Below the pieces are notes generated by a model. It made no database searches. It saw only the letters and a list, made by a program, of their open reading frames with translations, and was not told where the DNA came from. A DNA stretch of 64,000 nucleotides from contig JBAUZG010000272.1 in the NCBI GenBank assembly GCA_049585195.1, forward strand, positions 1 to 64,000, given 5' to 3'. The DNA is from KBS-96 sp049585195 (GTDB lineage: Bacteria; Acidobacteriota; Terriglobia; Bryobacterales; Bryobacteraceae). The position numbers and the translations under genes are program-made. Below, piece after piece: positions 34,257 to 42,633 of the stretch; within the stretch, counting starts at the first letter, position 1; every line of letters begins with the position of its first letter.

Positions 34257-35819
34257 CTACTTATTCCCCGACTGCTGCTTCTGGATCTGCTTCAGCACGT
34301 CGAGGATTGCCTGGCCATTCGGGCTGCCCATGCCCGTACAAGCGTCCCAACCAGGCTTGGCGGCGAAGTCTCCGTTTGTGCCGCCGGTTATGTCGTTCAA
34401 AGCCTTGTGCTCCGCGAACGTCCCATAAATCAACGGATTCATAAAGCCGACTCGCGTGCCCAACTGCTCATTAATCAGAGCGGTTAAGCCTGCCCAAAGA
34501 GGTGCTACGGCGCTAGTTCCTCCGACGACGCCTTCGGTCCCATCGACAAGAACGAAATACCCCGTCAACGGATCGGCGCAACCAGCGACATCCGGAACAC
34601 CTCGTCCGGCGAATTTTGCCCGGACGGTCGATACGGGAACACCGGCATTGGCCTGATAGTCGGGAAGCGCGAAGAAGGTACTGACGCCTCCGCCTGTTGA
34701 GCCTCCCTGCGCGCCGTCGTTCCAGACACTCTCCTTGGTGATTTTTCCGTTGGCGCTCTGGAGGGTTGTGCCGCCGCAAGCCGCGACCCAGGGACTCGAT
34801 GCCGGAAAGTCGACATGTGGCTGGCCATCGTTTTCCCCATCGGACGAACCGTTATCGCCAGCTGCCGCGAACACCGTAATCCCGAGAAGAGAGGCGTCGT
34901 GAAATGCCTGATTGAAGACGTCCAGCGTCTGGCGCGGCCACTGGTCTTCTGGACCGCCCCAACTGATGGAAATCACCGATGGCGTTCGCACCCGGTCGTG
35001 AATGGCCGCATTGACCGCTTTCAGAAAGCCTTGGTCAGTGTTGGGAGCAAAATAAACTGCAATTTTCGCCTGCGGCGCAACCGCGCCTGCTACCTCGATA
35101 TCGAGAACAACCTCGCCATCCGGACCGTCGGGATTGCCGGTAGCCTTGTTATGCGCGCCGCTGACCGCGACCGAAGTCACCTGAGCGCCTTGTAAGCCGA
35201 GTTTCTTCCAGTAGGCATTCAGGTCGGAGCTACGGTAGCCGCCGCCTAGCTCGATCAGGGCGATGGTTTGCCCTTTACCCGTAGAATCCTTTGGAAAGTT
35301 GTATAAGTCAGCCACTTGAAGCGGAGTATAGGCAACCGAGCTGGTGTCATGCGGCTTGAAACTTTTCAAGCTCCGCACCACCGGTCGGCTGTCGAACCCC
35401 ACAACCGCAATCACGCGCCCCGCCAACTCCTCGGGAACAGAGAGGTGTCCGCGCCGGCTTCTATACGTTCTGCTTCCAAGGCGATGCAATTCGACATCGG
35501 CGCCGAACAAGTTCGCCAGATCGGAGAACGAACCCGTCAGGGAAATGGTCCGCGAACCCGGATCGGAATGCGTGACGCTAAGATGGCGTTCCGAAGCAAG
35601 CGCCTCGACGGCTGCGATATCCGCCGGATCTGCTCCATATCGAGCGGCAAGCTCTTCATGACTGTGATACCGGTCGGAGGCCCAGGGATGTGGCGCCTCC
35701 TGCTTTCGACGCAGAACGAGCGTCACTTCAAGCTTTTCATGCGGCTGCGGCCGGCCGATTCTGGTTGAGCGTGAGGAATGATGACGGTAGCTGCCCCGAA
35801 GGGTCGTGCGAGAGGACAT
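34257..35819 (-). CDS. S53 family (sedolisin/kumamolisin-like) serine-carboxyl peptidase
   Basis: These acid-active peptidases are made as zymogens. The pro-domain fills about residues 25-150 (TLVLRRKQEAPHPW, RTISLTGSFSDLANLFGA). The catalytic set is visible: E236 and D240 (GPDGEVVLDIE), the oxyanion Asp D322 (AAAGDNGSS) and Ser S436 (GGTSAVAPLW); the C-terminal calcium-type loop (NDITGGTNG ... GWDACTGMGSP) follows. No classical signal peptide is seen, as in kumamolisin, so the export route is unclear. The start at 35819 could be slightly upstream of the true one. 520 residues. Confidence 0.93.
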   Translation of the reverse strand: MSSRTTLRGSYRHHSSRSTRIGRPQPHEKLEVTLVLRRKQEAPHPWASDRYHSHEELAARYGADPADIAAVEALASERHLSVTHSDPGSRTISLTGSFSDLANLFGADVELHRLGSRTYRSRRGHLSVPEELAGRVIAVVGFDSRPVVRSLKSFKPHDTSSVAYTPLQVADLYNFPKDSTGKGQTIALIELGGGYRSSDLNAYWKKLGLQGAQVTSVAVSGAHNKATGNPDGPDGEVVLDIEVAGAVAPQAKIAVYFAPNTDQGFLKAVNAAIHDRVRTPSVISISWGGPEDQWPRQTLDVFNQAFHDASLLGITVFAAAGDNGSSDGENDGQPHVDFPASSPWVAACGGTTLQSANGKITKESVWNDGAQGGSTGGGVSTFFALPDYQANAGVPVSTVRAKFAGRGVPDVAGCADPLTGYFVLVDGTEGVVGGTSAVAPLWAGLTALINEQLGTRVGFMNPLIYGTFAEHKALNDITGGTNGDFAAKPGWDACTGMGSPNGQAILDVLKQIQKQQSGNK

Positions 35820-35959
35820 GTAGTATTTGCTCCCGCTTGAAAGCTACTGCCGCTCATAACGGTTCTCTGCCCCGAGCAGCGTGGCTCAGTGTGTAAGCCT
35901 TTGAAAATGCGTGGACTTGACGGGCTGAAATTATTTGAATTTTGTTGTGACTCGATACG

Positions 35960-36613
35960 CTATCGGGTAATCACGCCCTTTCGCACAGCGTACAGAATCA
36001 ACTCCGGGATGCTGTGAACGTTCAGCTTTTGCATGAGATTCCCGCGGTGGGTGTCGACCGTATGAGGACTAACGCCCAACAAGCCCGCGATATCCTTCGT
36101 GGATTTAAGCTCTACGATCAACTGCAGTAATTCGCGTTCCCGCGCGGTAAGTAACTCGTACGCGTCTTCTACTCCTTGCTGCTGTATCTGCCGCAGGTAA
36201 TCGTCCGCCAAAACCTTGCTCACAGCGGGGCTAAAGAAGGCCTTCCCCGCGCATACCGCGCGGATCGCTTGAATCAAATCGGTTTCAGCCGAGTCCTTGA
36301 GGAGATAGCCGCGCGCGCCGGCTCTCAAAGCTTTCAGGATGTAGCCTTCGTCAGAATGCATGCTCAGAATTACCACGGCAGTTTTTGGCCGCTCTTCGCT
36401 GATTCGTTTCGCCGCCTCAATTCCGTTCATAAGAGGCATCGCGATATCGATGATGGCGACGTCAGGGCTCTCTCGAAGGACAACGTCAATTGCCTCCCTG
36501 CCATTACTGGCTTCCGCGACGACTGCGAAATCCGGTTGCCGCTCCAATACCAATCGCAGGCCGCGCCGCACGATGGTGTGATCGTCCGCCAAAACAATCC
36601 GCGCTGAAATCAT
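35960..36613 (-). CDS. NarL/FixJ family response regulator
   Basis: The 217-residue protein has a complete receiver: acidic pair D10/D11 (VLADDHTIV), phospho-acceptor D56 (IIDIAMP) and K106 (GYLLKDSA). The C-terminal LuxR helix-turn-helix is intact (LLTARERELLQLIVELKSTK, GVSPHTVDTHRGNLMQKL). Its start overlaps the kinase stop by 4 bases, so the two are a coupled pair. Targets unknown; the neighbouring efflux operon is a candidate only by position. Confidence 0.95.
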   Translation of the reverse strand: MISARIVLADDHTIVRRGLRLVLERQPDFAVVAEASNGREAIDVVLRESPDVAIIDIAMPLMNGIEAAKRISEERPKTAVVILSMHSDEGYILKALRAGARGYLLKDSAETDLIQAIRAVCAGKAFFSPAVSKVLADDYLRQIQQQGVEDAYELLTARERELLQLIVELKSTKDIAGLLGVSPHTVDTHRGNLMQKLNVHSIPELILYAVRKGVITR

Positions 36614-37968
36614 GTCAGCACCATTGTGTCTCTTTCGAGAAGCGGTAATTCGATCCGAATGGACGTGCCCCTTCCTGGCGCCGAGTCAACATGGAACGAG
36701 CCGCCCAGGTGCGTTACTCTTTCCTCCATTCCGAGAAGACCAACTCCTTTTTCGCGCTCTGGGGCGAATCCCTGGCCATCGTCTTGAATGGTGAGCAACA
36801 GGCTGTCGGAGCTTTGAGTCAACTGAATCCGAACGTTCTTTGCCTTCGCATGGCGCGCAATATTGTGCAAGGCCTCCTGAACAATTCGATAGATGCAGGT
36901 TTTGTGCTCGTCTGGGATGTCTTCGGGCAGCGCACCAGCCTGGACCTGTACGGCGAGGTTTTTTGTCCGGGATACCTCACGCGCTTGCCACTGTACTGCC
37001 GGTATCAAGCCAAGGTCGTCGAGCATCGAGGGACGGAGAAGGAGCGACATATCGCGGACCACAGCAACAGTCTTTTCGGCAAGCCGGCGCAAATCGTTCA
37101 GTTGGCCGCGCGCATCGTCGTCGGTTTCGGGCGGGAGAATCGCAGCCACGTTACCTAGGCCGAGAAGCAAGGCGGAAAGTGATTGGCCAACTTCGTCATG
37201 CAATTCACGAGACAAAGCTCGGCGTTCGGATTCCTGCACCTCGATCAGACGGGCCGATAATTCTCGCAAAGCGCCGCGGGCTTGTTCTACTTCGTCAAAG
37301 CGTTGGGCGGATACGCGCTCCAGCCGCAAAATCCGGTAAATGCTCCCGCCTGCCAACAAGGTTCCACCGGTAAGTGTCACGACGAGTAGAACGATCAGAG
37401 AGCGCCGAAAGTCGCCAAACAGAATGGCAACTTGTTGATTACCTGCGTTCATTTGTTTCTGATTTACTTTGCTGATCTGGTCGGCCAGGTGGACGATCAC
37501 CATGCGTCGCGGCAGCAGAGAATTTTTCATGAACGAATAGCCGAGGGCCCGGCGCTGAGCTGCATTCCAATCGAGAGCTGGGCGCAGCGAGTTGAAGTAT
37601 GTCTTCACCTCGCTTGTGAATTGCTGAAACGGGGCGCGTTCTTCCGGGCGAAGGATTCGGTTGTATGTCGCCACGTTAGATTCAATACGTGACCGTGCGT
37701 CGTCCAATTCTTTGCGGTGTGTATCGGCCAGGTTAGGATCTTGTTCCAGAAGGAAATCGCGCACGTATGTGCCGGATAAGTAGACGTCGGAGCGGAGCTG
37801 CTCTAAAATCCGATCACGATTGAAGTAATCTTCGCGGATACTTTCATTCCGCGTCTGGATCTTTCTCAGAACCGAAAGCGCATTCAGACCTGTAATCGCA
37901 AGCAGCAACAGAAGTCCGCCGAAGCCGATAAGCAAGAGGCGCTGTGTTTGATTGCTTCTGTTCTTCAT
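36610..37968 (-). CDS. NarL-type sensor histidine kinase (HisKA_3)
   Basis: The 452-residue kinase has two membrane helices (about 10-30 and 188-212) flanking an extracytoplasmic four-helix CHASE3-like sensor (NESIREDYFNRDRILEQL). After a coiled coil, the HisKA_3 box carries H257 (SERRALSRELHDEVGQSL), followed by an HATPase domain (IVQEALHNIARHAKAKN, DDGQGF, GVGLLGMEERV). ATG 37968 was chosen since the upstream open frame to 38121 is coded by a palindromic repeat element. It is the cognate kinase of the overlapping response regulator. Confidence 0.93.
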   Translation of the reverse strand: MKNRSNQTQRLLLIGFGGLLLLLAITGLNALSVLRKIQTRNESIREDYFNRDRILEQLRSDVYLSGTYVRDFLLEQDPNLADTHRKELDDARSRIESNVATYNRILRPEERAPFQQFTSEVKTYFNSLRPALDWNAAQRRALGYSFMKNSLLPRRMVIVHLADQISKVNQKQMNAGNQQVAILFGDFRRSLIVLLVVTLTGGTLLAGGSIYRILRLERVSAQRFDEVEQARGALRELSARLIEVQESERRALSRELHDEVGQSLSALLLGLGNVAAILPPETDDDARGQLNDLRRLAEKTVAVVRDMSLLLRPSMLDDLGLIPAVQWQAREVSRTKNLAVQVQAGALPEDIPDEHKTCIYRIVQEALHNIARHAKAKNVRIQLTQSSDSLLLTIQDDGQGFAPEREKGVGLLGMEERVTHLGGSFHVDSAPGRGTSIRIELPLLERDTMVLT

Positions 37969-37989
37969 TTCAGCCTCGGGAGATTCCCG

Positions 37990-38116
37990 GGTGGAGCGGC
38001 CTTTCAAGGCTGCAAAGCCGGCTTTCGGGCCGGCTTGACTCAAGGCCGCTGATGCAAGAGATGAAGCATATGCCGCCACGAATGGCGGCATGGCAGGCCC
38101 GGAGGCCCGCTCCACC
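37990..38116. repeat. Branched palindromic intergenic element
   Basis: The outer arms GGTGGAGCGG (37990-37999) and CCGCTCCACC (38107-38116) are perfectly complementary. Inside lie AGCGGCCTT (37995-38003) with AAGGCCGCT (38042-38050), AAGCCGGC (38015-38022) with GCCGGCTT (38029-38036), and TGCCGCCA (38071-38078) with TGGCGGCA (38083-38090). It fills most of the gap between tolC and the kinase gene. It could be a MITE-like repeat or a structured RNA. Confidence 0.7.
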
Positions 38117-38138
38117 TCCAATGTGCCCGGATATGGCC

Positions 38139-39440
38139 TTAATGGAGCAATCCGAGAGTGTACTGGAGTGCCGCGTATGCCTCCTGGTAATCGTATTTTA
38201 CGTTCAGGTTTTCCACTTGGGCTGAAGTCTGACCAAGTTGCGCCTGGGTCAACTCAACAATCGAGGCCAGTCCCAAGTTGTATCTTCCCTGAGCTAGATC
38301 GAGAGACAGGTTGGCTTGAGTCAGCAGTTGCTGCGCAGCCGTAATCGCTTCGAAAGCAGTTCTCGCCCGCGCCCAGGAAGCCCGCACGTCTTGTGCGACC
38401 CGATCTTCGAGATCGCGCACGCGCTGGTTTGATGCTTGCAATTGATATTCTGCCGCCTGACGGCGGGCTGTAAACAGATATCCGTTGAATATAGGGATAC
38501 TCACGTTAACTGCCGCCGATTCATATCCAGTCGGTATGTTCGGATTTGCGTTTCCCGGGTTGATATAGGGCAGCGCGCCGCCAACCGCGTTGAAGCTCAC
38601 TGTTGGCCGCTTCAGATCGCGCTCCGCATAGACAAATTTTTGGTCGGCCTGAACCTGCAGACGCAAACTTGCCAACTCGGGACGATTCTGAAAGGCCTGA
38701 GCGATCAGCGGCTCAGGGTTGGCCGGCGGCTCCGCAGGCATAGGTTGGTCTGAGAGTTGATAGGCAATGGATTGCTGCGTGCCAAGAGCCTGTCCCAGAG
38801 CGGCGTAGGCAGCTTGCAGACGGTCCTGGGCTCGTAGCAGCATAAGCTTCGCATCGGCAAGATTGACCTGCGCGAAGCTGAGGTCGACTTGAGAGCGCAG
38901 TTTATTTCTGGTTAACTCAGAGATCTGATCGGCCACTGTTTGACGAGTCGCGACCGTTTGCTGTGCAACTATCACGAGTTGCTGCGCCAGGAGCACTTCA
39001 TAATATGCCTGATCGAGGCCCAAGATCACGTCGTACCGTGTGGCCTGGTAATCTTCCTGGCTCGCTTGCGCCTGGAGTCTTGCGTTCGAAACCAGGTTTG
39101 GTGTCCGGCCCGAGTCAGTGATGAGCTGCGAGAGAGTTAGACCCGATCCGAAGTGATTGAATAGCCGCGGATCGTTGAGGACGCCAGCTCCAAGGCGACT
39201 ACTGATATTAGCTTGCGCTCCTGTTATGTTCCCGCTCAGGATTGGGTAGTATGCCGATTGGGTCTCCCTCGTTATCTGGCCCGCGCGCAGAGAAGTCGCC
39301 TGGGATGCAAGTACTTGGGGATGGTTCTTGAGGGCCATTGCCTGTGCGTCCTGTAAGCTCAATGCTGGCCCGGTACCTTGCGAATGGAGTAGATTCGAGG
39401 AACCCAGAATCGTTACCACAACGACGACTGTTCGTTTCAT
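38139..39440 (-). CDS. TolC family outer-membrane efflux channel
   Basis: TolC-type proteins form the outer-membrane duct of tripartite pumps. The product from ATG 39440 (433 residues) has a signal peptide (TVVVVVTILGSSNLLHSQG) and two homologous halves with the typical helical pattern (LSLQDAQAMALKNHPQVLAS; ANLSLDLAQGRYNLGLASIV, ELTQAQLGQTSAQ). An alternative ATG is 39446. It is the last gene of the efflux unit, after two RND pumps. Confidence 0.93.
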   Translation of the reverse strand: MKRTVVVVVTILGSSNLLHSQGTGPALSLQDAQAMALKNHPQVLASQATSLRAGQITRETQSAYYPILSGNITGAQANISSRLGAGVLNDPRLFNHFGSGLTLSQLITDSGRTPNLVSNARLQAQASQEDYQATRYDVILGLDQAYYEVLLAQQLVIVAQQTVATRQTVADQISELTRNKLRSQVDLSFAQVNLADAKLMLLRAQDRLQAAYAALGQALGTQQSIAYQLSDQPMPAEPPANPEPLIAQAFQNRPELASLRLQVQADQKFVYAERDLKRPTVSFNAVGGALPYINPGNANPNIPTGYESAAVNVSIPIFNGYLFTARRQAAEYQLQASNQRVRDLEDRVAQDVRASWARARTAFEAITAAQQLLTQANLSLDLAQGRYNLGLASIVELTQAQLGQTSAQVENLNVKYDYQEAYAALQYTLGLLH

Positions 39441-39450
39441 GTTCATGAAG

Positions 39451-42400
39451 TTAGGTTTGTGCAGGCTCATTTTGTTTCGAGCGACCGCGATCCTTCTTTC
39501 CGTAAACCAGTAAGTATGCCGCGGGCACAATGAATACGGTCAGAATTACGGAAGAAGTCAGCCCGCCGATGATCGCGCGTGCCATAGGTGCATATTGCTC
39601 CGAGCCGGTCCCCATTTTGAGAGCCATGGGAAACATGCCGATGATGGTAGCCAGAGAAGTCATCAGGATGGGGCGCAGACGGACGCGGCAGGCGGTGATC
39701 ACGGCATCCTCGACGGACAGATTCTGTTCCTCCAGCCGGTGAGCGAAATCGACGATCAAAATGCTGTTCGAGCCGGCGACACCAATTAGCAAAAGCACTC
39801 CCATCAACGACATGACATTTAAAGTTGTCCCTGTGAGAGGCAAAATTACCAACACGCCGATGAACCCCATCGGGATCGCAAGCATGATCAGGAACGGATC
39901 GACAAACGATCGGAACTGAGCGACGAGAATGAGATAAAGAAGGATAGCGGCGAGGATGAAGCCGTAGGCGAAGCTCTTAAACGATTCGCGCATTCCCAGC
40001 ACCATTCCGCGGAGGTTCACGCGAACATTCGCGGGAACTTTCATGTCCTCGACCAGCTTGTTAATCGCGCTCGAAATCCGGCCCAGATCCTCGCCGCGAG
40101 GAGTCACGTACACATCGGAGGATCTTTGAATTTGATAGTGATCGAGCTCCGTCGGCGTGTGAGTGTGGACCAGTGTTGCGACTGAATCGAGAGTGGTAGG
40201 TTCTTTTTCACCCGGCGCCTTCAGAGGTATGTTTTTCAGGTCAATGAAGTTATGAATCGCGGCTTTTCCGTGCTCGTAGTATTGAACAGTGAGGAAATAA
40301 TCGTTTCCGGTCTTATAATCGACCCAATAGTTAGGAGCGATCATGGTGTTCGAATTTAAGGATGTTATGACGTTGTTCACAATATCCTGTTGGCTCAAGC
40401 CAAGCTCGGAGGCGTGTACGCGATTAATATCCAGCCGGACCGCCGGGTAACCCATATCTTGAGGGATGTAAACTTCGTCAACTCCGCGCAATTGTCTGAT
40501 CCGGGCGGCAAGTTGCTGTGCAAGTTGGTAATCCTGGTCCATATCCTGGCCGGTCACTTGTACATCGATGGGGGCAGGCATCCCCATGTTCAATGTTGTG
40601 TCGACCATGGACCCGCTTTGAAAAAAGGTGCGAACATCCGGAAACTGTTTCTCGATGGCCGTACGAACGCGGTTCATGTATTCGAAGCTGCTGACAGCGT
40701 GATTGTCCGTCAGCGCGGTCTGAACCGTCGCGGTATAGGGGCCGGCGTTGCTGGTATAGAGAGCTGAAAAATCCGGCACCATACCGATATTGGAGACGAC
40801 CATTTTGAAATCGCGGCCGACAGTGTGACGGATCAGATTCTCGATTTTTGCGACGTACTCTTCGGTCAGCTCGATGCGCGAACCGGTAGGGGCCTTCATA
40901 TTGATGGTAAATTGACCGGCGTCGGTTCTCGGGAAGAAGGCAAGGCCCAGGAAAGGATAAATGGCAAGGCTCAGGACAAAAAGACCGCTGAGCGCGATCA
41001 CAGTCAGGCCCGGACGCAGCAGCGCGCGCCTCACCGAAGCTTCGTAGAAATCGAGCAGCTTCGTGAAACTTCGATTGAAGTGCGTGTTGAACTTGTCCCA
41101 CAGCGATTGCTTCTTCGCGCTTTCGGCATTTTCGGCGTCGTGTGAAGCGTGCGGCGCGGTCTTCAGGAATCGCGAGCAGAACAGCGGAATGACGGTCATC
41201 GCGACAATGAAAGAGATCAGCAACGAGATGCAGAACGAAAGGGCCAGGGCAGAGAAAAGAAATTTGCTTACGGCATAGAGAAAGGTGACAGGGAAGAAAG
41301 CGACCACACCGACAAGCGTCGCTGCCAGCACGGCTAAGGTGACTTCCGATCCGCCAATTTCCGCGGCAAGCATCGGCGGCTCGCCCATCTCCAGATGCCG
41401 GTAGATATTTTCGATCGATATGACTGAGTTATCGATCACGCGCGAAAAGGCCAGGGCCATGCCGCCGAGAATCATCGTGTTGATCGTGCTGCCGCCCAGA
41501 TAAAGGATCACAAAGGTCGCTAAGGCCGAAAGCGGAATGGAAAGTAACACGGCCGATGTTGCCCGGACGCTGCCGAGAAAGAGGAGGATCATGATGCTGG
41601 TCAAGGCCAAGCCCATGAGTCCTTCGTGCAGGACGGTGTTGATGGCTTCTCTCACGAACACCGATTGATCGAAAAGGAGATCGGTTTTTAGCTGCTTTGG
41701 TATGTCATAGAGATGCTGGGTGAGTTTTCGTACGCCTTCCACAACCTGAATCGTATTCGTATCGCCACCTTGCTTCATGATCGGTATGTAGGCCGAACGC
41801 TGGCCATCGACGCGAACGATGTTGTATTGAATTTGGCTCGCGTCCTCAGCCTGTCCAATGTCTTTCACCGATACCCAGGAATCGCCCACGGTCTTAATGG
41901 GGATCGCATTCATCTCCTTCATGTTGTCGACCAGGCTGTTCGAATAGACGTAGTAGTCGAAGGGACCTACTTTCACGTCGCCGGCCGGCAGGATCAGGTT
42001 CGACTCGTTAACAGCGCTGACAACGTCCATGGGGCTCAGTTGCCGCGAAGCGAGCTTATAAGGATCGACGTACACCATGATTTGGCGGTATTTGCCGCCA
42101 AACGGCGGAGGAATCTCAGCGCCTTTGATGACTGCGATTTGATTGCGGATGGCGAACTGGGCGTAATCGTGGAGCTGGGTTTCAGTGAGGCCTTGACCTT
42201 TCACTGTTACGAGACAGACGGGCTGGCTCGAAGCGTCGAACTTCAGCACTACCGGCGGTAGCGTACCTGGGGGCAAACGCTTTAAATCGGCAAGAGCAAG
42301 ATTCGACAGCTCCGTGACATCGGTGTCGGCGCTCGTTCCGGGTTGGAAGAAGACCTTGATTAAACTCACGCCCAACATGGAGCGCGATTCCATGTGATCG

Positions 42401-42624
42401 ATGCCGGCCGCCAGGGTGAAGAACCGCTCCAGCGGATTGGTGATATCGGTTTCGATGTCGGCGGGCGGCATACCCGAGTAGAAGGTAGCGACCACCACTT
42501 CCGGCAGGTTGATTTGGGGGAAGAGATCTACCGGCATTCGCACGACGCTCACAGCGCCGATCAGTGAAATTGCCAGGCAGACGACGATGATGAAGTAAGG
42601 ATTGCGGATGGAGAATTGTGACAT
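39451..42624 (-). CDS. RND efflux permease, second tandem copy
   Basis: This inner-membrane proton-driven pump of 1057 residues has the AcrB-like architecture: helix 1 (YFIIVVCLAISLIGAVSVV), two large periplasmic loops and twelve membrane helices. In helix 4 the usual double Asp reads VIDNSVISIEN (Asp-Asn), and in helix 10 the usual Lys position reads VAGSNSILIVDF (Ser). It is nearly identical along most of its length to the next pump gene upstream in the operon, from which it is separated by 9 bases. Substrate unknown; drugs, solvents or siderophores are possible. Confidence 0.95.
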   Translation of the reverse strand: MSQFSIRNPYFIIVVCLAISLIGAVSVVRMPVDLFPQINLPEVVVATFYSGMPPADIETDITNPLERFFTLAAGIDHMESRSMLGVSLIKVFFQPGTSADTDVTELSNLALADLKRLPPGTLPPVVLKFDASSQPVCLVTVKGQGLTETQLHDYAQFAIRNQIAVIKGAEIPPPFGGKYRQIMVYVDPYKLASRQLSPMDVVSAVNESNLILPAGDVKVGPFDYYVYSNSLVDNMKEMNAIPIKTVGDSWVSVKDIGQAEDASQIQYNIVRVDGQRSAYIPIMKQGGDTNTIQVVEGVRKLTQHLYDIPKQLKTDLLFDQSVFVREAINTVLHEGLMGLALTSIMILLFLGSVRATSAVLLSIPLSALATFVILYLGGSTINTMILGGMALAFSRVIDNSVISIENIYRHLEMGEPPMLAAEIGGSEVTLAVLAATLVGVVAFFPVTFLYAVSKFLFSALALSFCISLLISFIVAMTVIPLFCSRFLKTAPHASHDAENAESAKKQSLWDKFNTHFNRSFTKLLDFYEASVRRALLRPGLTVIALSGLFVLSLAIYPFLGLAFFPRTDAGQFTINMKAPTGSRIELTEEYVAKIENLIRHTVGRDFKMVVSNIGMVPDFSALYTSNAGPYTATVQTALTDNHAVSSFEYMNRVRTAIEKQFPDVRTFFQSGSMVDTTLNMGMPAPIDVQVTGQDMDQDYQLAQQLAARIRQLRGVDEVYIPQDMGYPAVRLDINRVHASELGLSQQDIVNNVITSLNSNTMIAPNYWVDYKTGNDYFLTVQYYEHGKAAIHNFIDLKNIPLKAPGEKEPTTLDSVATLVHTHTPTELDHYQIQRSSDVYVTPRGEDLGRISSAINKLVEDMKVPANVRVNLRGMVLGMRESFKSFAYGFILAAILLYLILVAQFRSFVDPFLIMLAIPMGFIGVLVILPLTGTTLNVMSLMGVLLLIGVAGSNSILIVDFAHRLEEQNLSVEDAVITACRVRLRPILMTSLATIIGMFPMALKMGTGSEQYAPMARAIIGGLTSSVILTVFIVPAAYLLVYGKKDRGRSKQNEPAQT

Positions 42625-42633
42625 GGGCTTAGA

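Noticed and set aside
37969..38121. 51-residue N-terminal extension of the NarL-type kinase
   Set aside because: It is encoded by the palindromic repeat element; the ATG at 37968 precedes a normal membrane anchor.
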